DNA of 64,000 nt from a virus, in IMG/VR virus record IMGVR_UViG_3300046794_000311, positions 1 through 64,000 of that record. One strand, given 5' to 3'. Every line of letters starts with the position of its first letter. The first letter of the stretch is position 1. Below the pieces are notes generated by a model. The model saw only the letters and a program-made list of their open reading frames with translations, did no database searches and was not told the origin of the DNA. Below are positions 9,744 to 18,015 of this stretch, one piece after another. The position numbers and the translations under genes were made by a program.

Positions 9744-10587
9744 CCCCCGCCGAAATGAAGAGGGGGACCTCCTTTCCGCACGAATCGTGCGTGAACTTGA
9801 CCTCATTGTACTGAGGACCGGGCTGCTTGTTCTCAATCGCATCGAGGATGCGCTTCCGGTCCACGATGCCTAGAGAGCGGGCGAACTCGGGATTTCCGGT
9901 GACGGCATTCTCGCTGCCGTCGGCCTCGACCACGGAAATGAGGCAGCGGGAAAGCAGGAGGGTGTTCTGCTCGGAGTCGGTGGTTCGGTCGACGACGGCG
10001 AGGATTGCGTCCTGGTCGTTGCCTACGGGAAGCCGGACGAATGCCTTACGGCCCTTTCGCAGTTCGACTTCGAAGATGCGCTGGGACGGGTCCTCCAGGC
10101 GCCGGACGGGGATCTCGTCGAGCGTGACGGACAGGCGGAACTCCTCGCCGCAGTGCATGCAGGAGAACCGCTCCCAGACGATCTCGTCGCCGTAGGTCGC
10201 GCGCCGGATCTCCATCAGGAGCATGTCGCGGTCGCCGAGCAGGAGGTTGGACAGAAGGACGGGGCTGGTCTTCTCGCCTCCCACGGAAACAGTTCCGGAG
10301 GCGAGCAGGGTGGAGATGAACTTGCCGACACCGCCCTGGCGGGCCTTGGTGATGGCCTCTTCGTCCGCGCCGGTAAGTTCCCGCACCTCGGCGTCGAAAC
10401 GGGTGCTAGGGAAGTCGTTGCCCAAGACATAGCCTCCCGGCAGGCGGAAATTACCACCTGCCGGGAAAGCGATCTCGGGCTTTGCGACCTCGCCCCCCTG
10501 GTTGAGCACTGCCGCGATGGCGGCGTTCGCTGCACCGGGGTTCGCAAGGGGGCTGGAGTACCCCTCGGTATTAAGGTCGTTAGCCAC
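9724..10587 (-). CDS. Tail assembly chaperone, upstream frame
   Basis: 287 residues, immediately upstream of the tape measure, where tail assembly chaperones (lambda G analogue) lie. It contains a CMHCGEEF zinc-like knuckle near residue 145 and a C-terminal HDSCGKEV. It may also be related to myovirus gp26-type baseplate proteins. A run of five G at 9744-9748 lies six codons before its stop and could give a frameshift into the next open frame. Codons 5-7 (LNT) are CTTAATACC. It begins ATG with an N-terminal Ala/Pro-rich tract. Confidence 0.6.
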   Translation of the reverse strand: MANDLNTEGYSSPLANPGAANAAIAAVLNQGGEVAKPEIAFPAGGNFRLPGGYVLGNDFPSTRFDAEVRELTGADEEAITKARQGGVGKFISTLLASGTVSVGGEKTSPVLLSNLLLGDRDMLLMEIRRATYGDEIVWERFSCMHCGEEFRLSVTLDEIPVRRLEDPSQRIFEVELRKGRKAFVRLPVGNDQDAILAVVDRTTDSEQNTLLLSRCLISVVEADGSENAVTGNPEFARSLGIVDRKRILDAIENKQPGPQYNEVKFTHDSCGKEVPLFISAGDLFQGL

Positions 10588-10623
10588 TGGTTTTGCTCCT
10601 AGTCGAGTCTCGGGAATCCGCTA

Positions 10624-11175
10624 TTAGAAACTAACGGAAGACGAGCCCGTGCTGTTAGCCAACTTGAACTCGAAGCCCTCGTGAGCGAGGGTCATCTGCT
10701 GAACGATGATCGCGTTGGCGCCCGCGTCCAGGTCCGAGAAGGCCACCGCCGTGGGCCACGCGTTGTAAACGCGGAACGCAGCCTTGGCGGGAGTGGCGCC
10801 GGAAGTCACCGGGTGGTCGAGCACCTTGATGTCGACCATGTGCCGGAATTCCGCACCGGCCTTTCCGTTTCCGGTTCCCTGGAGGACAGTGAACAACTGC
10901 CGCATCCAGTCCATCATCTGCGAGTCGCCGACCGCGAGGCCCTTGGAGAGGGTGATGGGGGCGAAGTCGCTCTGCCCCGGCATCTTCTGGGTCGTTGTGT
11001 TCATACCGCCCTCGCGGTACGGAATCACCTCGGTCGTGACGTTCAGACCTGAAACGGACATGAAGCCCATGCGGGCGAAGCCCTTGATGCCCGGGTGCTG
11101 GATCTGGACCTGGAACTTGAAGTTCCGAAGCGGGTCCGTCGCGATGTGTCCGACGGTGGACGTGGTCGTAGCCAT
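10624..11175 (-). CDS. Tail tube protein (gp19 family)
   Basis: 183 residues matching the T4 gp19/conserved phage tail tube family: an N-terminal DPLRNFKFQVQI, a core MGFMSVSGLNVTTEVIPYREGG and a C-terminal ALVFSDLDAG-like beta region (VAFSDLDAGANAIIVQQMTL). It forms the inner tube of the contractile tail. It directly follows the sheath gene in the operon, the usual order. Confidence 0.9.
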   Translation of the reverse strand: MATTTSTVGHIATDPLRNFKFQVQIQHPGIKGFARMGFMSVSGLNVTTEVIPYREGGMNTTTQKMPGQSDFAPITLSKGLAVGDSQMMDWMRQLFTVLQGTGNGKAGAEFRHMVDIKVLDHPVTSGATPAKAAFRVYNAWPTAVAFSDLDAGANAIIVQQMTLAHEGFEFKLANSTGSSSVSF

Positions 11176-11189
11176 CAGTGGGTTACCTC

Positions 11190-12734
11190 TCAGGAAGTGG
11201 CCGTGCTGTCAGTGGCGGAGGAACCACCGCTGAACTGGCCGATCTCGATGACGATGAATTCGGCCGGGGTCTGGAGAGCGACACCGACGGAGATGTTCAC
11301 GACCCCGTTCGCCACCGACGCGGCGGTGTTGTTGGTCGAGTCGCACACCACGAAGAACGCCTGCTCCGGAGTGGTTCCGGCCAGCACGCCCGTCTGCATG
11401 AGGGTCAGCAGGTACTGCGAGATGACCGCGTTGACCTGGTCCCACAGGATCGAGTCGTTGGGCTCGAAGACGGCGAACCGGGTGGCGTCGAGGATGCCCT
11501 TCTTGATCAGCATCAGCGACCGGCGGACGGAGACGTACCGGTCAGGCATGCCAGTCGACAGGGTGCGGGCGCCGTAGATGACGAAGCCGGTGCCGGGCAG
11601 CGACTTCAGCACGTTGATGCCAGCGACGTTGAGGTTGTCCTGGTCGTCGTTGGAGAACCGGAACTGCACGTCCAGCACACCCTTGAGGACCGTGTCGACA
11701 CCGGCCGGTGGCTTCTGCACACCACGGGAGGCGTCGGTACGGCTGTACTGGCCGAGCACAGCACCGCCAGGAGGCAGCAGCCGGGCCGAGCCGGACGACG
11801 TCGTGGCCGGGTCGTTGACGATCAGCCACGGGCCGTAGATGGCTGCGTAGGACGACGAGCGGATCGCGGAGCCGCCCGTGGACATGCCCTGGAGGCTCAG
11901 CGCGTAGGAGTGGGCGTTGTCGGCAGACGTGGCCTTCGCACCGTCCACGACGACGAACACCGAGCCCTGGTCCTCGGCCCACTGGATGATCGGGTTGAGC
12001 ACCGTCGCGTCGGTGACGCCCGGCACGTTCAGGACGAGGTTGTCCTCGACGATCTCCAGTCGCTGGGCGGCAGTGGCCAGGTCGATCGCGGCGACGCCGT
12101 CGGTGCCCCCGATCAGCGCGGTGCCCGTCTGGACGGCCGGGGAGTGGGTGGGATCCCACGCGGTATTAAGCAGGCTCTGGACCTGGATGAAGGACGAGCC
12201 GGTGACCGGGGAGTTGATCAGGGCCTGCGCGTTGCGGGAGTCGGACGGGTCCAGGGAGACGTCGGAGAAACGCTCCTTGAGGTACGCGGCGGTGTCCCCG
12301 CCCACGTAGACGTACATGTCGAACCGGCCGGAGCCGGTGGCGCCCGGAACGATGTCGACGTAGACCTGGTTGCCCCACGTTCCCGGGGAGATCGCGGTGA
12401 CCTTGAGGGTCGGCTCAGGCGTGGCCTCGGTGTCCTCCAGGGAGACGGACGCTGCGACCGCGTCGGAGGCCGCCGCGCGCACGATGTAGGCGCTGTTGCC
12501 GCCGTTGTTGAAGAACTGGTAGACGGCGAACGGGAGCAGGTCCGAGGTGTCGCCGAAGCCGCCGTAGGTGGCGACGTACTGCGAGAACGACGAGACCAGG
12601 GTCGGCGCCAGCGGGCCGCCCTGCTTGGAGGTGCCGACGAAGGCCGCAACGGACTCGCCGGGAGTCGTCGCGGTCTGCGCGAGCGGGGTAAGCGTCTCGT
12701 CGATGTAGACACCGGGCCGCTTGTAGACAGTCAT
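11190..12734 (-). CDS. Tail sheath protein
   Basis: 514 residues with the hallmark N-terminus YKRPGVYIDET and a C-terminal sheath domain (FVVCDSTNNTAASVANG and VNISVGVALQTPAEFIVIEI), diagnostic of contractile-tail sheath proteins. This shows the phage is myovirus-like. Polymerises around the tube and contracts on infection. Residues 189-191 (LNT) are encoded by CTTAATACC. Starts ATG, with GGAGAAACAG upstream as ribosome-binding site. Confidence 0.94.
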   Translation of the reverse strand: MTVYKRPGVYIDETLTPLAQTATTPGESVAAFVGTSKQGGPLAPTLVSSFSQYVATYGGFGDTSDLLPFAVYQFFNNGGNSAYIVRAAASDAVAASVSLEDTEATPEPTLKVTAISPGTWGNQVYVDIVPGATGSGRFDMYVYVGGDTAAYLKERFSDVSLDPSDSRNAQALINSPVTGSSFIQVQSLLNTAWDPTHSPAVQTGTALIGGTDGVAAIDLATAAQRLEIVEDNLVLNVPGVTDATVLNPIIQWAEDQGSVFVVVDGAKATSADNAHSYALSLQGMSTGGSAIRSSSYAAIYGPWLIVNDPATTSSGSARLLPPGGAVLGQYSRTDASRGVQKPPAGVDTVLKGVLDVQFRFSNDDQDNLNVAGINVLKSLPGTGFVIYGARTLSTGMPDRYVSVRRSLMLIKKGILDATRFAVFEPNDSILWDQVNAVISQYLLTLMQTGVLAGTTPEQAFFVVCDSTNNTAASVANGVVNISVGVALQTPAEFIVIEIGQFSGGSSATDSTATS

Positions 12735-12787
12735 CTGTTTCTCCTGGGTGAAAGTGAATTCCTGGGGTTACGAATCCTGGGTCCGGG

Positions 12788-13465
12788 TCATGGGCGAGTT
12801 ACGTTGTCCGTGAAGTACTCGAAGTCCAGTGCCACACTGGTCGCCTTGATGTACGCGTCAGCGACGGACTGAAGCATTTCGCTGGACACAGAGATCAGGT
12901 ATTCGCGACGGAACAGACGCTTTCCGTTCTCGTCGCGGGTGTCGGCCAGCTCGGGGCCGCCGAGAAGATCCAGTCGACGTACCGTTCCGTCCTCGGGGAT
13001 CTCCAGAAATCCGAACCGCGCAGGAATCCGATCGCGCTGCATCATCAAAGACGCCAGCGCAATGTCGTGCTCTGCGAGACGGGTGAAGACCATGACGCGG
13101 TACCGCAGATCGAAGGGGATCGGGTAGTCGACGAGGTACGGGGACTGCGTGACGTCGTAGGAGGTGTCTCCCTCCGCCCACCATCTGGTCGTGCCCTCGG
13201 GGGCGTACGGCAGGTAGACGGGGCCACGGTGCTCACGCTCGTCGGCCTTCTCGATGCCCGCGTGCTCGATGACGACCAGGGGGAAGGTCTGCGTCGCCAG
13301 CTCTACCTCGGGAATGCGGTAACGCACCGGAACGGGTCGTCCGTCCGGTGCATTCGCGTCGGTGACAGAGAGGCCCTGGAGTTTCGCCTTAACGGCGCGG
13401 TCCTCGTTGATGAGCCATGGCAAAGCGGGCCTCACGGGTCTCGAATAGCGGAAGTCTTCCGCCAT
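12788..13465 (-). CDS. Tail completion / head-tail joining protein, putative
   Basis: 225 residues between the head-tail connectors and the sheath. Sequence is acidic/basic mixed with several aromatic beta segments (FPLVVIEHAG, IPFDLRYRVMVFTRLAEHD). The position and the DLRYRV-type core resemble tail-terminator or joining proteins of myoviruses. No catalytic motif is visible. Function inferred from gene order only. Confidence 0.5.
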   Translation of the reverse strand: MAEDFRYSRPVRPALPWLINEDRAVKAKLQGLSVTDANAPDGRPVPVRYRIPEVELATQTFPLVVIEHAGIEKADEREHRGPVYLPYAPEGTTRWWAEGDTSYDVTQSPYLVDYPIPFDLRYRVMVFTRLAEHDIALASLMMQRDRIPARFGFLEIPEDGTVRRLDLLGGPELADTRDENGKRLFRREYLISVSSEMLQSVADAYIKATSVALDFEYFTDNVTRP

Positions 13466-13502
13466 TCAGGATCCCAAGAAAGCCGGAGAAGTTTATAAAC
13501 CG

Positions 13503-14015
13503 CTACTGGGACCAGTGCTTGAACTGTGCGTCATTTACCAACTCGTCCGGCTTCATCTGTACGCACTCGATGCCGACGATGATGTCCCGGTTCTGGATCT
13601 GGCCCAGAACCGAAATGGATGTGACCCGGAAAACCGAGGTGTCGTAGACGATCCGGTCGACGAGGTACTTCCCGTGGGAGATGTCCTGGTCGGTGAACCC
13701 CATCTTCCGCAGCGAGTCGAACGACGAGGTGATGGAGAGGTTGTCGACGGTGTACAGACCCTGCGGGGTGTCCTGCGAGGCGCCCTGGCTGTGGATGACG
13801 TGCAGGGCCGGGATCCGGTACGGACCGATGAAGGTCTTCCCCTGGCCCGTCGCCTCGTCGTACAGGTCGTCCCCGGCCGGGTCGGTGTGGGAGTAGCGGT
13901 AGTACTGGACCATCTCGCCGATCTCGTGCTGGCGCCCGCGCAGGGACGCCATGATCTCGGTGGTCTCGTAGTTGGCGTTGAAGCGGCCGGAGCGCTTCCA
14001 GTCCAGGCGGCCCAT
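13503..14015 (-). CDS. Head completion / connector protein, putative
   Basis: 170 residues in the head-tail connector interval. Features seen: MGRLDWKRSGRF N-terminus, HTDPAGDDLYDEATGQGK, then SVLGQIQNRDIIVGIECVQM, which has a beta-barrel look as in head-tail stoppers. The start overlaps the stop of the preceding gene by one base (14015). Role by synteny. Confidence 0.5.
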   Translation of the reverse strand: MGRLDWKRSGRFNANYETTEIMASLRGRQHEIGEMVQYYRYSHTDPAGDDLYDEATGQGKTFIGPYRIPALHVIHSQGASQDTPQGLYTVDNLSITSSFDSLRKMGFTDQDISHGKYLVDRIVYDTSVFRVTSISVLGQIQNRDIIVGIECVQMKPDELVNDAQFKHWSQ

Positions 14016-14824
14016 CAGAAGTACCCGCCCCAGGTCTGCGAGGGGATGCCGGACTCGTCGTCGTTCTGGTGGCCCGGCCCGATCGGCGGGAGGACCCGCT
14101 TCGGCAGCGAGTAGTCGTCGTACTCGCGCTCACGGAAGATCGGCACGAGACGTCCGGTCGTACGGGAGACGCGTCGGAGGTTGGTGACCTCGATCGCGTA
14201 CAGGCCGACGCCCATCTTCTCGCACAGCATCTTGTACCGGTCGGTGAGCAGTTCGATCTGCTTCTGGATCTGCGCGAACCGCTGGCCTCGGTCGACGGAA
14301 GTACCGTCGGCGGTCTGGACGTTGATGTCCGTGGCCGCATCAGTGGCCAGTGCCCACATCGCCTCCGTGCAGGCCAGCATGACGATCATGACGTCTTCCT
14401 CCGGCGGGAGGCTGGCGAAGTCGACGGGCTCATCGTCGTAGCGGATGAATCCGTTGGTATCCCGGTAGCGGGTGGCGATGGTCCGGCCACGGTTGTGCTG
14501 GGCGAACGCGTCGTTGAGGTACACGTCCAGCTCGTCGTCGGCGAACAGGCTGAAGGACTGCCCGGACACGAGCAGCAGAGCGTCCAGTGGCAGCGCAGCG
14601 TTCAGGGTGAGGATGCCGTTCAGCGCGTCCAGGACGTAGTCGTTGGTGGTGAGCACCGTCTGTGTGGTTCCGACGACCTGGACCGCCTCCAGGCCGGTGA
14701 CGTTGTTCGCGCTCAGTTCGTACTCAGCGACGTCCCCGGTGCCCCGGATGGTGTCGCGGAACGGCGTGAGCCGGTCGCCCAGCTCACTGCGCACCCGCGA
14801 CCGCAGGTCCTCAAGCGTGGCCAT
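14015..14824 (-). CDS. Head-tail adaptor protein, putative
   Basis: 269 residues. The N-terminal MATLEDLRSRVRSELGD helix and a central helical bundle (DELDVYLNDAFAQHNR, EEDVMIVMLACTEAMWAL) resemble phage head-tail adaptors that bind the portal. The C-terminus is Gly/Asp-rich. The stop codon shares a base with the next start. Assignment from gene order and fold impression, not from motifs. Confidence 0.5.
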   Translation of the reverse strand: MATLEDLRSRVRSELGDRLTPFRDTIRGTGDVAEYELSANNVTGLEAVQVVGTTQTVLTTNDYVLDALNGILTLNAALPLDALLLVSGQSFSLFADDELDVYLNDAFAQHNRGRTIATRYRDTNGFIRYDDEPVDFASLPPEEDVMIVMLACTEAMWALATDAATDINVQTADGTSVDRGQRFAQIQKQIELLTDRYKMLCEKMGVGLYAIEVTNLRRVSRTTGRLVPIFREREYDDYSLPKRVLPPIGPGHQNDDESGIPSQTWGGYF

Positions 14825-14837
14825 TCCGCGACTCCGA

Positions 14838-15257
14838 TCAGGTATTAAGGGTCAGCGCGCCAGCGGCGATCTGAAGGGACTCGTTCGTCGCCGCCTGGAG
14901 CGGGCTGTCGATCGGCCACGCGTAGATGACGGTGCCGGTCGTGCCGGACGCGGAGGTGACCAGGGCCGCGAACGTGGCAGCGTCGGTCATGTCGGCGGTG
15001 AACGGTCCGAAGAACAGCAGGGCGTTGTTGCCCGTGGTCATCGGGGCGCCGGTCGGGGCGGTCCATACGACCTGCTGCCGGGCGTACCCGGCCGTGGAGA
15101 CCTCCGGCAGGGAGGTCATGTCGTAGGTGCCGTCCTCCTGCGTCGGGTCAGCGATCAGCAGGGCCAGGTAAGTCGAACGCGGCGCTGTGTAGGCGACGGC
15201 CCGGCCGGTGAGGAAGTCCAGGGCGTTGCCAGCCCAGGTGGGGTTCGTACCGGCCAT
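14838..15257 (-). CDS. Small virion protein, putative
   Basis: 139 residues, N-terminal NPTWAGNALDFLTGRA and YLALLIADPTQEDG, Ala/Thr-rich, resembling small structural proteins that follow the capsid gene in many actinophages. The final three residues before the stop are LNT, encoded by CTTAATACC, so this copy of the repeat lies at the very C-terminus. The start overlaps the stop of the preceding gene by one base. Confidence 0.5.
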   Translation of the reverse strand: MAGTNPTWAGNALDFLTGRAVAYTAPRSTYLALLIADPTQEDGTYDMTSLPEVSTAGYARQQVVWTAPTGAPMTTGNNALLFFGPFTADMTDAATFAALVTSASGTTGTVIYAWPIDSPLQAATNESLQIAAGALTLNT

Positions 15258-15553
15258 CAGGCATCAACCTTCTTGAACATGCGCGTGAAGTCGGACAGGT
15301 GCAGGGTGAACTGCCGGATCGCCTGGCCCGGCGCGTGGTCGCCCTTGTCGGTGATGATGTGGGTGTCGTAGACGTGCGCGAGCAGGACGGAGTCCTCGCC
15401 TGCGTGGCCGATGCCAGCGGTGCCCGCAGGGTGTACGTCAACCACGACCACCGTGGAGCCGGTGGGCAGGTGACCCAGTCCGGCTCCGTGGCCCTCGGCG
15501 TTCTCCAGCACGTACGCCTCACCCATGGACGGGGAGGGGGCGGGAGTAGTCAT
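15257..15553 (-). CDS. Hypothetical structural-operon protein
   Basis: 98 residues, not recognised. Beta-rich middle (GSTVVVVDVHPAGTAGIGH, DSVLLAHVYDTHIITDKG), C-terminal FTLHLSDFTRMFKKVDA. The 3' end abuts the next start at 15257. Possibly a capsid decoration or head-vertex protein given its place between the capsid and connector genes; this is inference. Confidence 0.5.
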   Translation of the reverse strand: MTTPAPSPSMGEAYVLENAEGHGAGLGHLPTGSTVVVVDVHPAGTAGIGHAGEDSVLLAHVYDTHIITDKGDHAPGQAIRQFTLHLSDFTRMFKKVDA

Positions 15554-15573
15554 CAGTGCTCTCCTTGAGCCGA

Positions 15574-15951
15574 TCAGTGCCAGATGTAGCCGAGGGAATC
15601 CAGGTGGTCGTAGAGGGCCTTGGGCGCCTTGTAGCGCACGCCCTCCTCGAAGTCGAAGTGGTTGCCGTGGCCGTAGGTCATGTTCTCCAGCGAGGTGTTC
15701 ACGCGGAACTCGCGCATCGGGGTCTCGACCTCGACGGCGTCGGCGACCTCGATGGGGGCAGGGGCCGGAGGGGCGGACAGGTCGCGGGGCTTGACCTCGT
15801 GAACCGTGTCGTCTCGGTCGGCAGCAGCCTGGGCGTTGATGAGAGCGATCTCGCCCTCGCGCTGCTTCAGTTCCTCGGCGTGCTCCTTGGTGAGCGCGGC
15901 CTTGGTGCGGCCGGTCAGATCACCGGGGCGGGCGACATTACGTGCAGGCAT
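15574..15951 (-). CDS. Hypothetical protein downstream of the capsid gene
   Basis: 125 residues. The first 75 are charged and Ala-rich (likely disordered or helical). The C-terminal REFRVNTSLENMTYGHGNHF and FEEGVRYKAPKALYDHLDSLGYIW form a compact domain often seen in small phage proteins next to the major capsid gene. Function unknown. Confidence 0.5.
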   Translation of the reverse strand: MPARNVARPGDLTGRTKAALTKEHAEELKQREGEIALINAQAAADRDDTVHEVKPRDLSAPPAPAPIEVADAVEVETPMREFRVNTSLENMTYGHGNHFDFEEGVRYKAPKALYDHLDSLGYIWH

Positions 15952-16004
15952 GTTTTTCTCCGGGTGCGTCTCGTGTATGTGAAGCGGTACTACTTTAACG
16001 AGGA

Positions 16005-16042
16005 AGGGGAGCGGTCCTGGTAATCCAGAAAACCGCTCCCCT
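16005..16042 (-). terminator. Hairpin downstream of the major capsid gene
   Basis: Perfect 11-bp stem, AGGGGAGCGGT at 16005-16015 pairing with ACCGCTCCCCT at 16032-16042 around a 16-nt loop. It lies 65 nt after the capsid stop. A terminator or stabilising hairpin here would explain capsid mRNA being more abundant than downstream genes. Confidence 0.65.
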
Positions 16043-16107
16043 AACCCGTGGACTAGCCGGTCACCGCGACTACCAACTCAACTCGGATTCCTTTCGGAAT
16101 CGCAGGC

Positions 16108-17106
16108 TCAGTTGGTCTCCGCGATGAGGACCGCCTGGTCGGTGATGAGGCCGAGACCCCAAATCGCGTACCAGGCCAGGGCGTGCTCTCGTCCGAAGTC
16201 GAGAATGCCGCCGTCACGCAGTTCGACCGGCAGCGAGATCGCGTGGCCGAATGCGTTGTCGCCCAGGAAGATGGACTGGTAAACCGTCTGGCTGGCAGCG
16301 TTGGTGAACTGCTTGACCTGCGTGGTCTCGATGAAGACCACGTCATTCAGGCGGCCAATCTCACCCAAAAGGAAGTTCCCCGGGGCCGCGTACTTGGTGA
16401 CCTCGATGAACTCAGGGTCATCGCGCAACTTGCGCGACTGGTGCGGGTGGACGAAGCAGACGTAGGTCTCGCCCAAGCGCGGAACGTTCTTGGTGGCCAA
16501 CGTCTCGACCGCGTCCTTGACCAGGGCCGTGGTGAAGTCGAACTTGCCGGTCAGGCCGTCGGTGGAGGTGGCAGCGGTGCCGTGGTCGTACGGCGACAAC
16601 TGCGTACGGGTCGTGTTGCCCACGGCCGTGGTGTCGAACTTGTTGTAGCCCCAGATCTTGCTGGACGCCTGGAGCAGGGTGTCGCGAGCGGACTGGTCCA
16701 GGTAGAGGGCCATGTTGCGGCCCAGCAGGCGGGACGCCGACGCCATGACGTCGTCGAACGAGGCGTTGAGCAGGAGTTCCGAGACCGCGACCGCGTAGCC
16801 GTGCTCGGCGACGGTGATCGAGAACTGAGAGGCCGAGAGGGCGTTGGTCTGCATGCGGACGCCTTCAACCAACTGGCTGGCGGAGCCCAGGTTGTTGTAC
16901 CGCATGAAGTTGATCGTCAGACCGGGCTGAACGCCCAATTCGGTCTTCTTCACCGCGAACTGCTCGAAGCGGAGAATCGGCATGGACTGGAACAAAATCT
17001 CCTTGCTCCAGATGGTCTGAATGGCCGCACCGAGAGTGCTGTTGGCGCCCGAGTAGTTCGTCGGAGAAGCCGACAGGTTCGGGGTACCAGTGATCGCGCT
17101 TGGCAT
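16108..17106 (-). CDS. Major capsid protein (N4 gp56-like HK97 fold)
   Basis: 332 residues. The N-terminal ANSTLGAAIQTIWSKEILFQ, FAVKKTELGVQPGLTINFMR and YNNLGSASQLVEGV follow the pattern of the N4-gp56 family of HK97-fold major capsid proteins. The central RLLGRNMALYLDQSARDTLL helix and the later TYVCFVHPHQSRKLRDDPEF region also fit. It lies immediately after a coiled-coil scaffold gene and the portal. No separate protease gene is seen in the head block. Confidence 0.82.
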   Translation of the reverse strand: MPSAITGTPNLSASPTNYSGANSTLGAAIQTIWSKEILFQSMPILRFEQFAVKKTELGVQPGLTINFMRYNNLGSASQLVEGVRMQTNALSASQFSITVAEHGYAVAVSELLLNASFDDVMASASRLLGRNMALYLDQSARDTLLQASSKIWGYNKFDTTAVGNTTRTQLSPYDHGTAATSTDGLTGKFDFTTALVKDAVETLATKNVPRLGETYVCFVHPHQSRKLRDDPEFIEVTKYAAPGNFLLGEIGRLNDVVFIETTQVKQFTNAASQTVYQSIFLGDNAFGHAISLPVELRDGGILDFGREHALAWYAIWGLGLITDQAVLIAETN

Positions 17107-17141
17107 ACTTGGATTTCCTTAGTTACGGGTACTCGACCGAA

Positions 17142-18002
17142 TTACGAGTACAGTCCACGCTGGTTCTGGGCCGCCTGTCCGACGCCCAACTGGCCCCGAA
17201 TCTTGGCGTACTCCGACATCGGCATATCGCGGAGGTCAGAAAGGGAGTACGACTTAGTGCCCGGATCGGTGTCCATCGGTCCCGTGGTGGAATAGCCCGT
17301 GGGGCTCACACCACGCATGGAAGCACGCTGCTGAATAGCAGCCTGCTGAACCGATTCCAGAATAGCCTGGGTCTTCGCCTTGACTGTAGCGATGGAGTTC
17401 TCGACCTCCTCCGGCGAATTACCGCCGACGAAGTCGAGGAGTTCGGGAGCGATCTCGTTGGTTTCCTCACCAACGCGACGCTGAATGTAGGACTGGAGGT
17501 TGTTGAACTCCTGCTCCTTCTGGAACAGAAGGCGCTCCTCCTCGCGCTGCCGCTCGATCTGCTCGAAGCGGGAGGACCACTCCTGCTCCTTGACCGCCAG
17601 GAGGTCCTTCGCGGACAGGTCGTCCTCCGCCTTGCGCTTCGCCTCGGCCTGAGCCTCCTGGCGCTTGCGCTCCTCCTCGGCCTGAGCCTCCTCGCGCGCC
17701 TTGCGCTGGGCCTCGATCTCGTCCAGGAACTTCTTGTTCTGGTCCTCGACGGTCTGGAGGCGCTTGTACAACTTGTCCTTCTCCTCCTGCCGCGCCCGCT
17801 GGATGTCCTCAGCCGTGAAGCGAGGCTCAACAGGGGCAGGAGCGGGGGTCTCGACGACAGCGGCCGGAACGGTGAGCACAGGCTCGCCACCTTCGCCGGG
17901 CTGCGGAGCGCCACCTGCGATGGGGTGGATCGGGCGGCCGTCCTTGCGGTAACCGAGGACCGTGGCGGCGGGCACCGAGATGCCCGAGGTATTAAGCGTC
18001 AT
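17142..18002 (-). CDS. Capsid scaffold protein
   Basis: 286 residues. After a Pro/Ala-rich start, residues ~60-170 form a long charged coiled coil (RQEEKDKLYKRLQTVEDQNK ... KAREEAQAEEERKRQEAQAE). It lies between portal and capsid, the standard place for the scaffold. Codons 3-5 (LNT) are the repeated CTTAATACC, so the protein begins MTLNTS, as does an unrelated gene at 46746. Start is the ATG at 18002. Confidence 0.78.
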   Translation of the reverse strand: MTLNTSGISVPAATVLGYRKDGRPIHPIAGGAPQPGEGGEPVLTVPAAVVETPAPAPVEPRFTAEDIQRARQEEKDKLYKRLQTVEDQNKKFLDEIEAQRKAREEAQAEEERKRQEAQAEAKRKAEDDLSAKDLLAVKEQEWSSRFEQIERQREEERLLFQKEQEFNNLQSYIQRRVGEETNEIAPELLDFVGGNSPEEVENSIATVKAKTQAILESVQQAAIQQRASMRGVSPTGYSTTGPMDTDPGTKSYSLSDLRDMPMSEYAKIRGQLGVGQAAQNQRGLYS

Positions 18003-18015
18003 GAGCGACGAACTC

